Positions 43,570 through 53,144 of a DNA stretch of 64,000 bases are shown piece after piece; position 1 is the first letter of the stretch, and every line of letters starts with the position of its first letter. The notes below the pieces were generated by a model, which was not told where the DNA came from, did not search any database, and worked only from the letters and a program-made list of their open reading frames with translations. The stretch is from NCBI GenBank assembly GCA_902789555.1, contig CADAOF010000003.1, positions 91,828-155,827 on the forward strand, given 5' to 3'. A program made the position numbers and the translations under genes. The stretch comes from an uncultured Lachnospiraceae bacterium (lineage in GTDB: Bacteria > Bacillota > Clostridia > Lachnospirales > Lachnospiraceae).

Positions 43570-44793
43570 ATGGCAAACGTAGTGGTTGGACAATCCGGCG
43601 GACCTTCCTCCGTCATCAACAATTCCCTGGCCGGCGTGTACAAGCGCGCCAAGATCCTGGGGGCAGATAAAGTGTACGGCATGCGCTACGGCATCCAGGG
43701 CTTCCTGGAAGAACGCCTGGTGGACCTTGATGAATACCTGAAGGATGACAGATCCTTCAACCTTCTGCGGACGACGCCTTCGTCCTTCCTCGGCTCCTGC
43801 CGCTATAAGCTGCCGGATTTCGAGATCGATGACAGAGTCTACAAGAGAATCTTCCAGATCCTGGCCAAGTACCAGATCGAAGCCTTCATCTATATCGGCG
43901 GCAACGATTCCATGGATACCATCCGCAAGCTGGCGGATTACGGACAGAAGACCGGTTCTTCCGTGACCTTCGTCGGCGCGCCGAAGACCATTGACGACGA
44001 CCTGATGGAAACGGACCACACCCCCGGCTACGGCAGCGCGGCGAAGTACATCGCCACCACGACCAAGGAAGTCATCCGCGACATGGTGGTGTACGAGCAC
44101 AAGCCCAGCGTCTTCGTGATGGAAGTCATGGGCCGGAACGCCGGCTGGCTGACGGCGGCGACCGCTCTTTCCCGCGGGAATGACTGCGTCGGTCCCGACC
44201 TCATCTATCTGCCGGAAATGAACTTCGACCTCGCGAGCTTCCGTGAGGACGTCGGACGCGTCCTGAAGCGCAAGGACTGCGTGCTGGTCGCGGTCTCCGA
44301 AGGCATCCACACCGCCGACGGGACTTTCATCCCCGAACTGCAGGGCGCTGACCTCGCGGTCGACTCCTTCGGCCACAAGGCCATGGGCGGCACCGCCGAA
44401 GTGCTGTGCAAGTTCTGCGAGAAGGAATTCGGCGTGAAGACCCGTTCGCTGGAACTTTCCGTGATGCAGCGCTGTGCGGCGCACATCGCCTCCCGCACCG
44501 ACGCGGAAGAAGCTTTTGCTTCCGGCGCCGCTGCCGTAGAAGCAGCTCTGCGCGGCCAGACCGGCCTGATGGCGACTCTCGTGCGCGAATCCAACGATCC
44601 GTACGTCTGCTCCATCTCGCTCGCGGACGTTCACAAGATCTCCAACGCGGAACGCAAGGTCCCGCGCAGCATGATCAACGAAGCCGGCAACGACGTGACC
44701 GATGAATTCATCACCTATGCCCGTCCGCTCATCATGGGCGAACTGCAGCCGGTCATGAAGGACGGCGTACCGCAGCACCTGGTGCTCGGCTGA
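43570..44793 (+). CDS. Pyrophosphate--fructose 6-phosphate 1-phosphotransferase
   Basis: A 407-residue phosphofructokinase-family enzyme. Two specificity positions fit pyrophosphate rather than ATP: GGNDSMD (Asp where ATP enzymes have Gly in GGDGS) and PKTIDDD (Lys where ATP enzymes have Gly in PGTIDND). Other motifs are GQSGGPSSVINNSL at the start and EVMGRNAGWL. The reaction is reversible, fructose 6-phosphate + PPi to fructose 1,6-bisphosphate + Pi. ATG at 43570 follows GAGGAG; an in-frame start at 43549 is less likely. It fits with PPDK, which makes PPi when running towards PEP. Confidence 0.93.
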   Translation: MANVVVGQSGGPSSVINNSLAGVYKRAKILGADKVYGMRYGIQGFLEERLVDLDEYLKDDRSFNLLRTTPSSFLGSCRYKLPDFEIDDRVYKRIFQILAKYQIEAFIYIGGNDSMDTIRKLADYGQKTGSSVTFVGAPKTIDDDLMETDHTPGYGSAAKYIATTTKEVIRDMVVYEHKPSVFVMEVMGRNAGWLTAATALSRGNDCVGPDLIYLPEMNFDLASFREDVGRVLKRKDCVLVAVSEGIHTADGTFIPELQGADLAVDSFGHKAMGGTAEVLCKFCEKEFGVKTRSLELSVMQRCAAHIASRTDAEEAFASGAAAVEAALRGQTGLMATLVRESNDPYVCSISLADVHKISNAERKVPRSMINEAGNDVTDEFITYARPLIMGELQPVMKDGVPQHLVLG

Positions 44794-44819
44794 TCTGAAC
44801 GGAATCATCATGACACATG

Positions 44820-44850
44820 AAAAAAGGCAGCCTCAGGGCCGCCTTTTTTG
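44820..44850 (+). terminator. Intrinsic terminator after the phosphofructokinase gene
   Basis: AAAAAAGGC-GCC...GGC-GCCTTTTTT stem-loop. Confidence 0.85.
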
Positions 44851-44878
44851 GTGCGGAGGAGGATGACCTCCGCGGGGA

Positions 44879-44908
44879 TTGACGCAGGATCGGAAAATAT
44901 GATATTTT
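44879..44908 (+). promoter_or_regulatory. Promoter of the RyR-domain/channel pair
   Basis: TTGACG (44879-44884), 18-base spacer, TATTTT (44903-44908). The leader to the ATG is about 85 bases. Confidence 0.55.
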
Positions 44909-44998
44909 AATAATTCAGATAACTGTACGCGGCAGCGCTGACTGCAGCGGAGTTCGACGGTTTTTTGAATTGCTTCAACGGAAAGGACGGGAAGAATC

Positions 44999-46876
44999 AT
45001 GCCTTTGGCTACGGTCTGGATTCTGGCAGCGGTTTTATTATTGATCTTACTGATCTTTCAGGGGTTTCAGCCGAAATTTATTGCGCGGATGTCCGGCGGG
45101 ATCCTGGCTCTCGTTGCGTTTTCCGGCATCCTGCTGTACGGTTACGGCTACTATTCGCTTTCCGCAAACGTTCCGCAGGCGGCGGTCCGCACTCTCTTTT
45201 CCGTTTTCAACATGTTCCTCGGCAAAAATGAGATCAGTGCCATAAGCAAGACGCCCTGGCTCAGCATACCGGCCGTCCTGTCATACTTTTACCTGGTCCA
45301 TGTTCTGGCGTTGTACTTTACCGCCAGCGCCCTCATCAATACCATCGGCACCGGACTGATCCGCAGGCTGAATCTGCTTCTCCTGCAGCGCGGCTCCCTG
45401 AGCCTGATCTACGGCGCCAACGAAAATTCGCTTGCCTTTGCCTCCCGCCTGCAGGACAAAAAAAACCGGGTCCTGGTCTTCGTGGACGAAAACGCGGGAG
45501 GTTTCGAGACCCGCATCCTGCGGCTCGGCGGGATCCTGCTGAGCGACAAGGCGGCGGCGCAGCCTTTGCCCGCGCTTCTCGGCAGGATCGGTCTGAAGCC
45601 TGGACGCCGTCATGTGGATCTGTACTGCCTCAGCGACAGTCCGGCGGACAATTACCGCTACGCCTCCGCCTGCAGGGAGATCTTCGCAAAGGCCGGGATC
45701 CCGGCTGAACAGACGTCATTGACCGTGATCCTGGAGGACGAACTGCTCGGTGCACAGCTGCAGGCTGACGGGAACGGCGGAGCGGGCTTCGGCACCGTTC
45801 AGGCAGTCGAACGCTATGACCTGCTGGCGCGGCTCATGGTCCGTTCCTGTCCGCCGCATGAGACGATGACGTTTGACGCGGAGGGACGTGCGAAAAAGGA
45901 TTTCGAAGCACTGATCGTCGGCTTCGGCCGCAGGGGAAAAGCGATCCTGCGCCGCCTCGTGATGAACGGACAGTTTGCGGGAAGCAATTTCCGCGTAACG
46001 GTCCTCGCCAAAGATCCGGGCGAACAGTCCGGCAGCTTTTTCTATCACTGTCCGGGCATTAAGGAAAACTACAGCGTCAATTTTCTGAACGCCGGCGCTC
46101 AGGGTGCTGACGCTTACCGATTTCTGAAAGAAAATGCCCCGCGGCTGAATTACGTGGTCATCTGCATGGGGGATGAGAAGAAAAATCTTGAGATCGGCAA
46201 CGAATATCTGGAAGTCCTGGAAGACTGCGGAAGCCGGACGCCGATCCTTCTGTGTTCCGCAAGCACCGTGACGCGGCTGACCCGGGAAGAGGGAAGCGTA
46301 AAAGCGGCTGAACTGTTTTCTCCGGAACTGCTCGGCAGCCGGAAACTCGACCGCATGGCGATGCTCCTGAATCACAAATATCATGAACGGGAAGGCCGGA
46401 CCGCGGAAGAAGACTGGCAGCACTGCGATTATTTCAGCCGCATGAGCTGCAGGGCCAGCGCGGACTGTCTGGACGCATTCACGGCGGCAGCCGGAACCAC
46501 CCGAGAGGCAGCCGTCAGGGACGGCTGGCAGCCTTCCGGTGTCCTGCTGGAGAACCTTGCGGAAACGGAGCACCTGCGCTGGAACGCCTTCCACTTTGCG
46601 ATGGGCTACCGGCGGATGCCTCGGGAGACCATGGAGGAACGCCTGAAACTTTTCCGGGAAGAACGGGAAAAGTTCGGAGAGAGCAGAATCCGGATCACCA
46701 AGGACACTGCTGCAAAGCTGCATGCCGGTCTGGTCTCCTGGGAGGAGCTGGACGCGCTTTCGGCGTGGGAGTCCGAAGCGACGGGGCAGAAGCGGGATTA
46801 CAAACAGGCAGACCGTGATAACGTCCTGATGATCTCGGAACTGCTGAAGCAGGAAGAAGAAACGGCCAGAGGATAG
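44999..46876 (+). CDS. Membrane protein with two Rossmann (TrkA-N/RCK-like) regions and a C-terminal RyR-like domain
   Basis: A 625-residue protein. Three hydrophobic helices at about 4-22, 32-52 and 88-112, with no K+ filter. A first Rossmann-like region (about 132-290) begins LSLIYGANENSLAFASRL; a second (about 302-440) has ALIVGFGRRGKAILRRLV, a good dinucleotide loop. The C-terminal about 105 residues resemble the ryanodine-receptor RyR repeat: HLRWNAFHFAMGY, KLHAGLVSWEELDAL and DYKQADRDNV, keeping H-x-x-W, GY, H-x-x-LV-x-x-x-EL and the late acidic residues. It sits six bases before a gene of parallel architecture. Likely an ancillary subunit or sensor; the ligand is unknown. Confidence 0.72.
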   Translation: MPLATVWILAAVLLLILLIFQGFQPKFIARMSGGILALVAFSGILLYGYGYYSLSANVPQAAVRTLFSVFNMFLGKNEISAISKTPWLSIPAVLSYFYLVHVLALYFTASALINTIGTGLIRRLNLLLLQRGSLSLIYGANENSLAFASRLQDKKNRVLVFVDENAGGFETRILRLGGILLSDKAAAQPLPALLGRIGLKPGRRHVDLYCLSDSPADNYRYASACREIFAKAGIPAEQTSLTVILEDELLGAQLQADGNGGAGFGTVQAVERYDLLARLMVRSCPPHETMTFDAEGRAKKDFEALIVGFGRRGKAILRRLVMNGQFAGSNFRVTVLAKDPGEQSGSFFYHCPGIKENYSVNFLNAGAQGADAYRFLKENAPRLNYVVICMGDEKKNLEIGNEYLEVLEDCGSRTPILLCSASTVTRLTREEGSVKAAELFSPELLGSRKLDRMAMLLNHKYHEREGRTAEEDWQHCDYFSRMSCRASADCLDAFTAAAGTTREAAVRDGWQPSGVLLENLAETEHLRWNAFHFAMGYRRMPRETMEERLKLFREEREKFGESRIRITKDTAAKLHAGLVSWEELDALSAWESEATGQKRDYKQADRDNVLMISELLKQEEETARG

Positions 46877-46882
46877 AAGGAC

Positions 46883-48451
46883 ATGAAAAAACGTAAACTG
46901 CTTTGGACAGGTCTGCTGCTTGCGGCGCTGTATCTGCTGATGATCTTCCTGCTGGTGGCGGCGGAGTCCGCTGCCGCAGACGCGAATATCACGGATCTTC
47001 CTTCTGCGTTCTGGTACTCACTGACGACACTGACGACCGTGGGCTACGGCGACACCTACCCCGTGACCGAGGCAGGACGTATCATCGGCGTGGTCTTCCA
47101 GCTGCTCAGCGTCGGCATGCTGGCATTTTTGATCGGAGCCGCCGTGGAGATCCTTCGCGGAAGGCTTTTCCCGATGCTGCGCCTGCGCTTCAGACTGAAG
47201 CGGGAATGGTATGTTTTCAGCAGCTGCGGAACGGCATCCGCGGCACTCGCCGCATCTCTGGAAAAAGAGATGAAGGATCCGGTGATCCTGTTTCTGAGAT
47301 CGGGCGGATCCGAAAAACCGCCGGTCGGCATGAGCGTGAACGTAAGTCCGGAAACCCTGCTGCGCGTGAAGAAGGACGCCGGAGGGTTCCATCTGTTCTG
47401 CATGAGTGCGGACGTCCCGGAGAACGAAGCGCTGGCTGCACGTTTTGCCGGCAGCGGCTGCCATGTTTACTGCATGTCTCCGTACATGCCGGATCAGCTT
47501 TCTCCGAACGAGGTCCGCTTTGATCCCTATACCTGCTGCGCCCGCATTTTCTGGCATCGCTATCCGCTCACTTCAGCGCGGGAAAAGATCGTGCTGGTCG
47601 GCGGCGGGAGATACGGTGAAGCCCTGCTGGAGCAGGCGCTTCAGTTCAATGTCGTTGATGACCGCCAGGCCGTCTGTTATTCGCTTCTGGGGGACTGGGA
47701 GAATTTCAGGAGGAATCATCCTTTTCTGCCGCTGATCGCGCCGCCCGGAACGGAAGAAGAAAAAGACCGGGTCGTCTTCTGCGGCGGAGAGTGGAACACA
47801 GATCTGTCACTTCTGGAGGAAGCGGACCGGATCGTCTTCTGCGGCGACAGCGAGAGTGAGATCATCGAACAGTTAAGTGAATGCAGGAAATACTGCGCGC
47901 TTTCCGGCACGGTCTATGCCCGGATCTCCGTGCCGCTTTCCGGCGTCGCGGCCTTCGGTACCCCGGAGGAGATCTTTACGCCGATGCTGGTGATGAGGAC
48001 GAAACTGGACCGTCTTGCCGTTGCGCTTCATGAGCATTACTGCGCTGCCGCGAAGACGCCGCAGCCGTCCTGGGCGGAACTCGGCAGTTTTACCCGCCGT
48101 TCCAACCTCGCTTCGGCAGACCATCTGCCGGTCAAACTCCGCATCCTTTCCGGTCCGGACACCGAGCTCAGTCCGGAAAACTGCGCAGAAGCCTGCCGCA
48201 GATTCCGTGCGGCAGAGCCAGAAAGGCGGGAAAGTTTCCGCAGGATCGAACACGAACGCTGGATGCGCTTCCATCTGCTCAATAACTGGCGTTACGATCC
48301 GGTCCGGGATAATGCCGGACGGCGCCATCCCCTGCTTCTTCCTTATGAGCAGCTTTCGCCTGAAGAGCAGAAGAAGGATGATTACAGCTGGGAACTGCTG
48401 AAAGATCTGGCTGAAATGGATCCGGACGATCTGCGGTCCGGCATCCGGTAA
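46883..48451 (+). CDS. Two-helix potassium channel with Rossmann regions and a C-terminal RyR domain
   Basis: A 522-residue protein. Helix M1 (about 7-27), pore loop with selectivity filter TTLTTVGYGD (48-57), and helix M2 (about 67-92) form an Ion_trans_2-type K+ channel. Two cytoplasmic regions follow, like a diverged RCK pair: EWYVFSSCGTASAALAASLE near 107, and KIVLVGGGRYGEALLEQALQ near 235. The C-terminus (about 454-505) is a clear RyR domain: HERWMRFHLLNNWRYDPVRD, then RRHPLLLPYEQLSPEEQKKD. It probably assembles as a tetramer gated by a ligand bound at the Rossmann or RyR parts. Confidence 0.8.
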   Translation: MKKRKLLWTGLLLAALYLLMIFLLVAAESAAADANITDLPSAFWYSLTTLTTVGYGDTYPVTEAGRIIGVVFQLLSVGMLAFLIGAAVEILRGRLFPMLRLRFRLKREWYVFSSCGTASAALAASLEKEMKDPVILFLRSGGSEKPPVGMSVNVSPETLLRVKKDAGGFHLFCMSADVPENEALAARFAGSGCHVYCMSPYMPDQLSPNEVRFDPYTCCARIFWHRYPLTSAREKIVLVGGGRYGEALLEQALQFNVVDDRQAVCYSLLGDWENFRRNHPFLPLIAPPGTEEEKDRVVFCGGEWNTDLSLLEEADRIVFCGDSESEIIEQLSECRKYCALSGTVYARISVPLSGVAAFGTPEEIFTPMLVMRTKLDRLAVALHEHYCAAAKTPQPSWAELGSFTRRSNLASADHLPVKLRILSGPDTELSPENCAEACRRFRAAEPERRESFRRIEHERWMRFHLLNNWRYDPVRDNAGRRHPLLLPYEQLSPEEQKKDDYSWELLKDLAEMDPDDLRSGIR

Positions 48452-48493
48452 AGGATCCGGCAGAACGTCAGATGCGGCTAAACCGCTTCCTGC

Positions 48494-48522
48494 TTGCACG
48501 GAAACGGCAAATTTGGTATAAT
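48494..48522 (+). promoter_or_regulatory. Sigma-A promoter of the methyltransferase-rdgB unit
   Basis: TTGCAC (48494-48499), 17-base spacer, perfect TATAAT (48517-48522). Confidence 0.75.
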
Positions 48523-48553
48523 GTGATATCCGGCATAAGAGGGATAAAGAGAG

Positions 48554-49708
48554 ATGTTCACCTACATCGCACCGTGCCATTTCGGCCTGGAAGCAGTTCT
48601 GAAGAAGGAGGTCTGGGACCTCGGCTATGACGTCGTGAAGGTGGAAGACGGAAAGGTCTTCTTTGAAGGCGACGCAGAAGCCGGGGCGCGTGCCAATGTC
48701 TTTCTGCGGACGGCGGAGCGTGTGCTCCTGCAGGTCGGAAGCTTTACGGCGAAGACCTGGGACGAACTCTTCGAAGGCACGAAGGCGCTTCCCTGGGAGG
48801 AATATCTCCCGGTCGATGCGCGGTTCTGGGTCGCTAAGGCGGCATCCGTGAAAAGTGCCCTGTTTTCCCCTACGGACATCCAGGCCGTCATGAAAAAGGC
48901 GATCGTGGAGCGGCTGAAGAGCCGCTACCACCTGAACATTTTCCCGGAGAGCGGCGCGGCCTACCCGATCCGCGTGGTCCTCATGAAGGATGAGGTGACG
49001 GCAGCAATCGACCTTTCCGGCGATTCGCTCCACAAGCGCGGCTACCGGAAACTGGTAAGCAAGGCGCCCATTACCGAGACGCTCGCCGCAGCGCTTCTGA
49101 TGCTGACGCCGTGGAAGGCAGGCCGCATCCTGGTCGATCCCTTCTGCGGGAGCGGGACCTTCCCAATCGAGGCCGCGCTCATCGCGGCGAATATCGCGCC
49201 GGGCATGAACCGGAACTTTACCGCGGAGGCCTGGAAGAACCTCATTCCGGAGAAATACTGGAACGAGGCGAAGGAAGAAGCGCGCGACCTCGTGCTGCTG
49301 CCGGAAGACTGTGACATCCAGGGCTACGACCTGGACGGCGAGATCGTTAAGGCTGCCAGGGACAATGCCCGTGCGGCGGGAGTGGACGGACTGATCCATT
49401 TCCAGCAGCGGGACGTCGCCGCGCTCAGCCATCCGAAAAAGTACGGCTTTATCGTGACGAACCCGCCCTACGGCGAACGCCTGGAAGAAAAGGCGGCGCT
49501 GCCGGCGCTCTACCGGACCTTTGGGGAACGCTTTCGGACGCTCGATTCCTGGTCTGCCTACGTGATCACCGCCTATAAGGACGCGGAACGCGACATGGGA
49601 ATGAAGGCGGCGAAGAACCGCAAGATATACAACGGCATGATGAAGACCTATTTCTACGAATTCCCGGGGCCGAAGCCGCCGAGAAGAAAGTCTGAGGAAG
49701 AAACTTGA
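48554..49708 (+). CDS. THUMP-domain class I SAM-dependent RNA methyltransferase (RlmL/YpsC-like)
   Basis: A 384-residue methyltransferase with an N-terminal ferredoxin-like/THUMP region (about 1-160) and a Rossmann catalytic domain. SAM-binding and catalytic motifs are VDPFCGSGTFPIEAAL near 195 and IVTNPPYGERL near 298; NPPY is typical of N-methyltransferases. Relatives methylate guanine N2 in 23S rRNA. The gene overlaps rdgB by four bases, with the rdgB TTG inside its stop region. Confidence 0.92.
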   Translation: MFTYIAPCHFGLEAVLKKEVWDLGYDVVKVEDGKVFFEGDAEAGARANVFLRTAERVLLQVGSFTAKTWDELFEGTKALPWEEYLPVDARFWVAKAASVKSALFSPTDIQAVMKKAIVERLKSRYHLNIFPESGAAYPIRVVLMKDEVTAAIDLSGDSLHKRGYRKLVSKAPITETLAAALLMLTPWKAGRILVDPFCGSGTFPIEAALIAANIAPGMNRNFTAEAWKNLIPEKYWNEAKEEARDLVLLPEDCDIQGYDLDGEIVKAARDNARAAGVDGLIHFQQRDVAALSHPKKYGFIVTNPPYGERLEEKAALPALYRTFGERFRTLDSWSAYVITAYKDAERDMGMKAAKNRKIYNGMMKTYFYEFPGPKPPRRKSEEET

Positions 49709-50319
49709 AGACACTGATCTTTGCCACGGGCAACGCCCACAAGGCATACGAAGTCAAAAAGATGCTGGCGGAGCTTCCGGTTCGGGTCCTGACCCTGAAG
49801 GATGCCGGCCTCGATCTCGACATCGAGGAGACCGGAAAGACCTTCCGGGAAAATTCCCTGATCAAAGCCCGCGCGGTGTACGCGGCATCAAAGCAGGCGG
49901 TGCTTGCCGACGATTCCGGCATCGAGATCGACGCCTTCGGCGGTGCGCCGGGCGTCTACAGTTCCCGCTTCATGGGTGAGGATACGCCTTATCCGGTGAA
50001 ATGCGCCGCCATCCTGGAACGGATGAAGGACGTGCCGGATGAAGAGCGCGGTGCGGATTTCCGCTGCGTGATGAGCTTCATCGCGCCGGATGCCGAAGGC
50101 CGCCCGCAGGAATTCGTGGAGGAAGGCGCCGTTTACGGACGGATCGCCCACGCGCCGGCAGGAGAAAACGGTTTCGGCTATGACCCGGTCTTCCTGCTGC
50201 CGGAACGGGGCGTCACCACGGCGGAACTTTCCGACGAAGAGAAAAACGCGATCAGCCACCGCGGACTGGCGCTGCAGGCCATGAAGCCGCACCTCGTCCG
50301 CTGGATCACGGAAGAATGA
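49705..50319 (+). CDS. rdgB: Non-canonical purine NTP pyrophosphatase (RdgB/HAM1 family)
   Basis: A 204-residue enzyme that removes ITP, dITP and XTP from nucleotide pools. Family motifs are FATGNAHKAYEVKKML at the start, TFRENSLIKARAVYAASKQA, LADDSGIEIDAFGGAPGVYS, and GENGFGYDPVFLLPE. It starts with TTG at 49705, overlapping the methyltransferase stop (TTGA) and preceded by GAGGAAG. All catalytic-region motifs are intact. Confidence 0.95.
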   Translation: MKTLIFATGNAHKAYEVKKMLAELPVRVLTLKDAGLDLDIEETGKTFRENSLIKARAVYAASKQAVLADDSGIEIDAFGGAPGVYSSRFMGEDTPYPVKCAAILERMKDVPDEERGADFRCVMSFIAPDAEGRPQEFVEEGAVYGRIAHAPAGENGFGYDPVFLLPERGVTTAELSDEEKNAISHRGLALQAMKPHLVRWITEE

Positions 50320-50356
50320 AGAAAAACCTTACACGGGAAAGGAGCAATACCTGACT

Positions 50357-51280
50357 ATGAAACGCTTTGAGATCTCGCTTCCGTCATCGGACGGAAAGAC
50401 CACTCTGCACGGCTATCGCTGGGAACCTGAAGGCGACGTCCGCGCGGTCGTCCAGCTCGTACACGGGATGGAGGAATACATCGGCCGCTATGACGAATTT
50501 GCCCGCTTCCTTGCGGACCGGGGCATCGCAGTGATCGGCCATGACCATCTGGGCCACGGCGGCTCCGTGACCGATGAGAGCGAGCTGGGTTATTTTGCGA
50601 AGGACAAAGGCTACGAGTGCGTGCTGCGCGACATGCACGCCGTGACGCTCCTCGCGAAAAAGGAATATCCGGATCGCCCGGTCTTCATGTTCGCGCACAG
50701 CATGGGCAGCTTCTTCGGCCGCCGCTACATCACGGTCTATCCGCGTGAACTGGCAGGGATCGTTCTGAGCGGTACGGGCAGCCAGCCCTACATTGCCGTG
50801 CACGTCGGCAAGCAGCTGTCCCGCCTCATCGCGAGATTCAAGGGCGACCACTACCGCAGCAGGATGATCGAGAACCTTGCGGTCGGAGGATACGGAACCG
50901 TCGACAAATGGCTCTGCACCCGCGAGGAGATCGTGGAGGCCTACAAGGCCGACCCGCTCTGCGGCTTCCCTTTCACCGTCTGGGCATACAAGGATTTCTT
51001 CAAGACCATGGAATACCTGGCGCTCGGCAAGGATCAGGACCGCATCCCGAAAGACTTCCCGGTGCTGCTCGCTGCCGGCATGCTCGACCCCGTGGGCAAT
51101 AAGTCCAAGGGCGTCCTGCAGGTCTACAACCACTACAAGAAGATCGGTCTCACCGACGTGGACGTCTTCCTCTACAAGGATGACATGCACGAGATCCTGA
51201 ATGAAAAAGACCGCGAGGACGTCTTCCATGACATCCTCCGCTGGCTGGACAAACGCATCGATAACCTGAAGACGACTTGA
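50357..51280 (+). CDS. Alpha/beta hydrolase, monoacylglycerol-lipase-like (Hydrolase_4)
   Basis: A 307-residue serine hydrolase. It begins with a lipase-type first strand and HGMEEYIGRYDEFARFLADR, followed by GHDHLGHGGS; the nucleophile elbow is MFAHSMGSFFG. AAGMLDPVGNKS and YKDDMHEI probably hold the Asp and His. This pattern matches monoacylglycerol lipase/lysophospholipase proteins. There is no signal peptide. It lies between rdgB and dnaG, ending ten bases before dnaG. Confidence 0.9.
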   Translation: MKRFEISLPSSDGKTTLHGYRWEPEGDVRAVVQLVHGMEEYIGRYDEFARFLADRGIAVIGHDHLGHGGSVTDESELGYFAKDKGYECVLRDMHAVTLLAKKEYPDRPVFMFAHSMGSFFGRRYITVYPRELAGIVLSGTGSQPYIAVHVGKQLSRLIARFKGDHYRSRMIENLAVGGYGTVDKWLCTREEIVEAYKADPLCGFPFTVWAYKDFFKTMEYLALGKDQDRIPKDFPVLLAAGMLDPVGNKSKGVLQVYNHYKKIGLTDVDVFLYKDDMHEILNEKDREDVFHDILRWLDKRIDNLKTT

Positions 51281-51289
51281 TATTCCATC

Positions 51290-53107
51290 ATGGCTGCATA
51301 TTACCCCGAAGAACTGATCGAAGAAGTCCGCAGCCGCAGCGATATCGTTGCGGTCGTCGGATCGCGGGTCAAACTCACGAAGAGAGGCGCCAACTACTGG
51401 GCCTGCTGTCCCTTCCACACTGAGAAGACCCCTTCTTTCAGCGTGTCGCAGAACAAGCAGATGTACTACTGCTTTGGCTGCGGCGCCGGGGGAAACGCAG
51501 TCACTTTTTTGATGAACTACGAAAACTGGACCTTCCCGGAAGCCCTGGAATATCTTGCGGAACGTGCAGGGATCACTCTGCCGAAACGCGAAATGAGCGC
51601 CGAGGAGAGAAACCGGGAGGACGCCCGTTCCAGGCTGATCGAACTGAACGGCGAAGCTGCGAAGTTCTACTATTATCAGCTGCGCAGCCCGGTCGGAAAA
51701 TCCGGTATGGAATACCTTTCCCGCCGCGGACTCTCCGCCGAAACGCTTCGCCGCTTCGGCCTCGGCTATGCGCCTGACGAAGGCTGGTACAGCCACGCGC
51801 TGTACACGTACCTGAAAGGCAAAGGCTACGCTGATGAGGAGATGCGTTCGAGCGGCCTCGTCAAGTTTAAGGAGGGACAGGGCCCTTACGATTTTTTCCG
51901 GAACAGGGTCATGTACCCCATCATGGATAAGAACAGCCGCGTCATCGGCTTCGGCGGCCGCGTGCTGGACGGGAGCGAACCGAAGTATCTGAATACGCCC
52001 GAGACACCGGTCTTCGACAAGGGCCGGAACCTCTACGGCCTCTTTGCCGCGAAACTGACGAAACGCCCTTACTATCTGCTGATGGAAGGCTACATGGACG
52101 TGATCGCCCTGCACCAGGCGGGCATCGACTGTGCCGTGGCTTCGCTCGGCACGGCCCTCACCGAAGGGCACGCGCGGCTTCTGAAACGCCACACGGACAA
52201 CGTCATTCTGACCTACGACAGCGACGCCGCCGGCACAAAAGCCGCGATGCGTGCGATCCCCATCCTGCGTGAAGCCGGCTTCAACATCCGTGTGCTGGAC
52301 CTGAAGCCTTATAAGGACCCGGACGAACTGATCGTCCACGAAGGAGCTGCCGGCTATGAGGAACGCATCAGGAATGCCGTCAATTTCTTCCTTTTCCAGT
52401 CGGATATCTGGAAAAGGAATTACGACCTTTCGGATCCTGCCGGCCTGACTGCCTATTTCCGTCAGCTGGCTGAGGAACTGACGACCTTCCAAGACGAACT
52501 GGAACGGGAAAACTACCTGAACGCGGTCTGTGAGCGGCAAAAGATCGATCCGGCCCTGCTGCGAAAGATGATGAACCGCATCGGCAACCGGCGGATGAAG
52601 GCGGAACCGGATCCTGCTGAGGAAGATTTCGACGAGAACGCGGTTACGCAGAAGAGCGGCCGCAGGAAAGAAAAGGACGAAGGCCTGCTCGTGGCAGCGC
52701 AGATGCTCCTGAACTGGGCAGCCTGCTCCGGCGCATCGCCTGCCCGCATCCGTACCCTTCTTACGGAAGAGGACATGCCTACGGAGACCTGCCGCGACGT
52801 TTTCCTCCGCATCCTCCGTGAAAAGGAAGAGAAGGGAAAGGTGCTGCCGGCGTCGGTCCTGAACCGCTACGTGGAAGACGAAACGCAGAGCAAGGAAGCA
52901 GCAGCGGTCTTCAGCAAAGGCTTCCCCGAGGATACGCCTGCCGAAGAAAAGGCGCACATCCTGACCGAATCCTTAAGACGGCTGCGGCGCGAGCGCCTGA
53001 ACCGCGAACTGCGTGAAGCGGATACCGCGGCGAAGATCCAGCAGCTTGCGCAGGCAAGACAGAGCCTCTATCGGCTGACCGTAACGGCAGCCGATACCGA
53101 AGAATAA
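51290..53107 (+). CDS. dnaG: DNA primase
   Basis: A 605-residue primase. The N-terminal CHC2 zinc finger shows CCPFH and CFGCG (about 40-65); the central TOPRIM domain has [16 protein letters not shown] (about 263) and [11 protein letters not shown] near 308; a C-terminal helical region binds DnaB. The usual neighbour rpoD is absent; deoC follows 37 bases downstream. The ribosome binding site before the ATG is weak, so it may depend on coupling to the hydrolase gene upstream. Confidence 0.96.
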   Translation: MAAYYPEELIEEVRSRSDIVAVVGSRVKLTKRGANYWACCPFHTEKTPSFSVSQNKQMYYCFGCGAGGNAVTFLMNYENWTFPEALEYLAERAGITLPKREMSAEERNREDARSRLIELNGEAAKFYYYQLRSPVGKSGMEYLSRRGLSAETLRRFGLGYAPDEGWYSHALYTYLKGKGYADEEMRSSGLVKFKEGQGPYDFFRNRVMYPIMDKNSRVIGFGGRVLDGSEPKYLNTPETPVFDKGRNLYGLFAAKLTKRPYYLLMEGYMDVIALHQAGIDCAVASLGTALTEGHARLLKRHTDNVILTYDSDAAGTKAAMRAIPILREAGFNIRVLDLKPYKDPDELIVHEGAAGYEERIRNAVNFFLFQSDIWKRNYDLSDPAGLTAYFRQLAEELTTFQDELERENYLNAVCERQKIDPALLRKMMNRIGNRRMKAEPDPAEEDFDENAVTQKSGRRKEKDEGLLVAAQMLLNWAACSGASPARIRTLLTEEDMPTETCRDVFLRILREKEEKGKVLPASVLNRYVEDETQSKEAAAVFSKGFPEDTPAEEKAHILTESLRRLRRERLNRELREADTAAKIQQLAQARQSLYRLTVTAADTEE

Positions 53108-53110
53108 AAC

Positions 53111-53136
53111 GCGTCCGCTGATCCGGACGCAGGAGG
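53111..53136 (+). other. Hairpin abutting the deoC ribosome binding site
   Basis: GCGTCCG (53111-53117) pairs with CGGACGC (53124-53130), directly followed by AGGAGG (53131-53136). It may affect deoC translation or protect the mRNA; no T-run follows, so it is not a terminator. Confidence 0.4.
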
Positions 53137-53144
53137 AACAGAAG

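Noticed and set aside
47873-49747. 624-codon minus-strand open frame
   Set aside because: Antisense to the RyR channel and methyltransferase genes, both supported by clear motifs.
50384-52957. 857-codon minus-strand open frame
   Set aside because: Antisense across the lipase-like gene and dnaG; no domain, no ribosome binding site, same compositional artefact.
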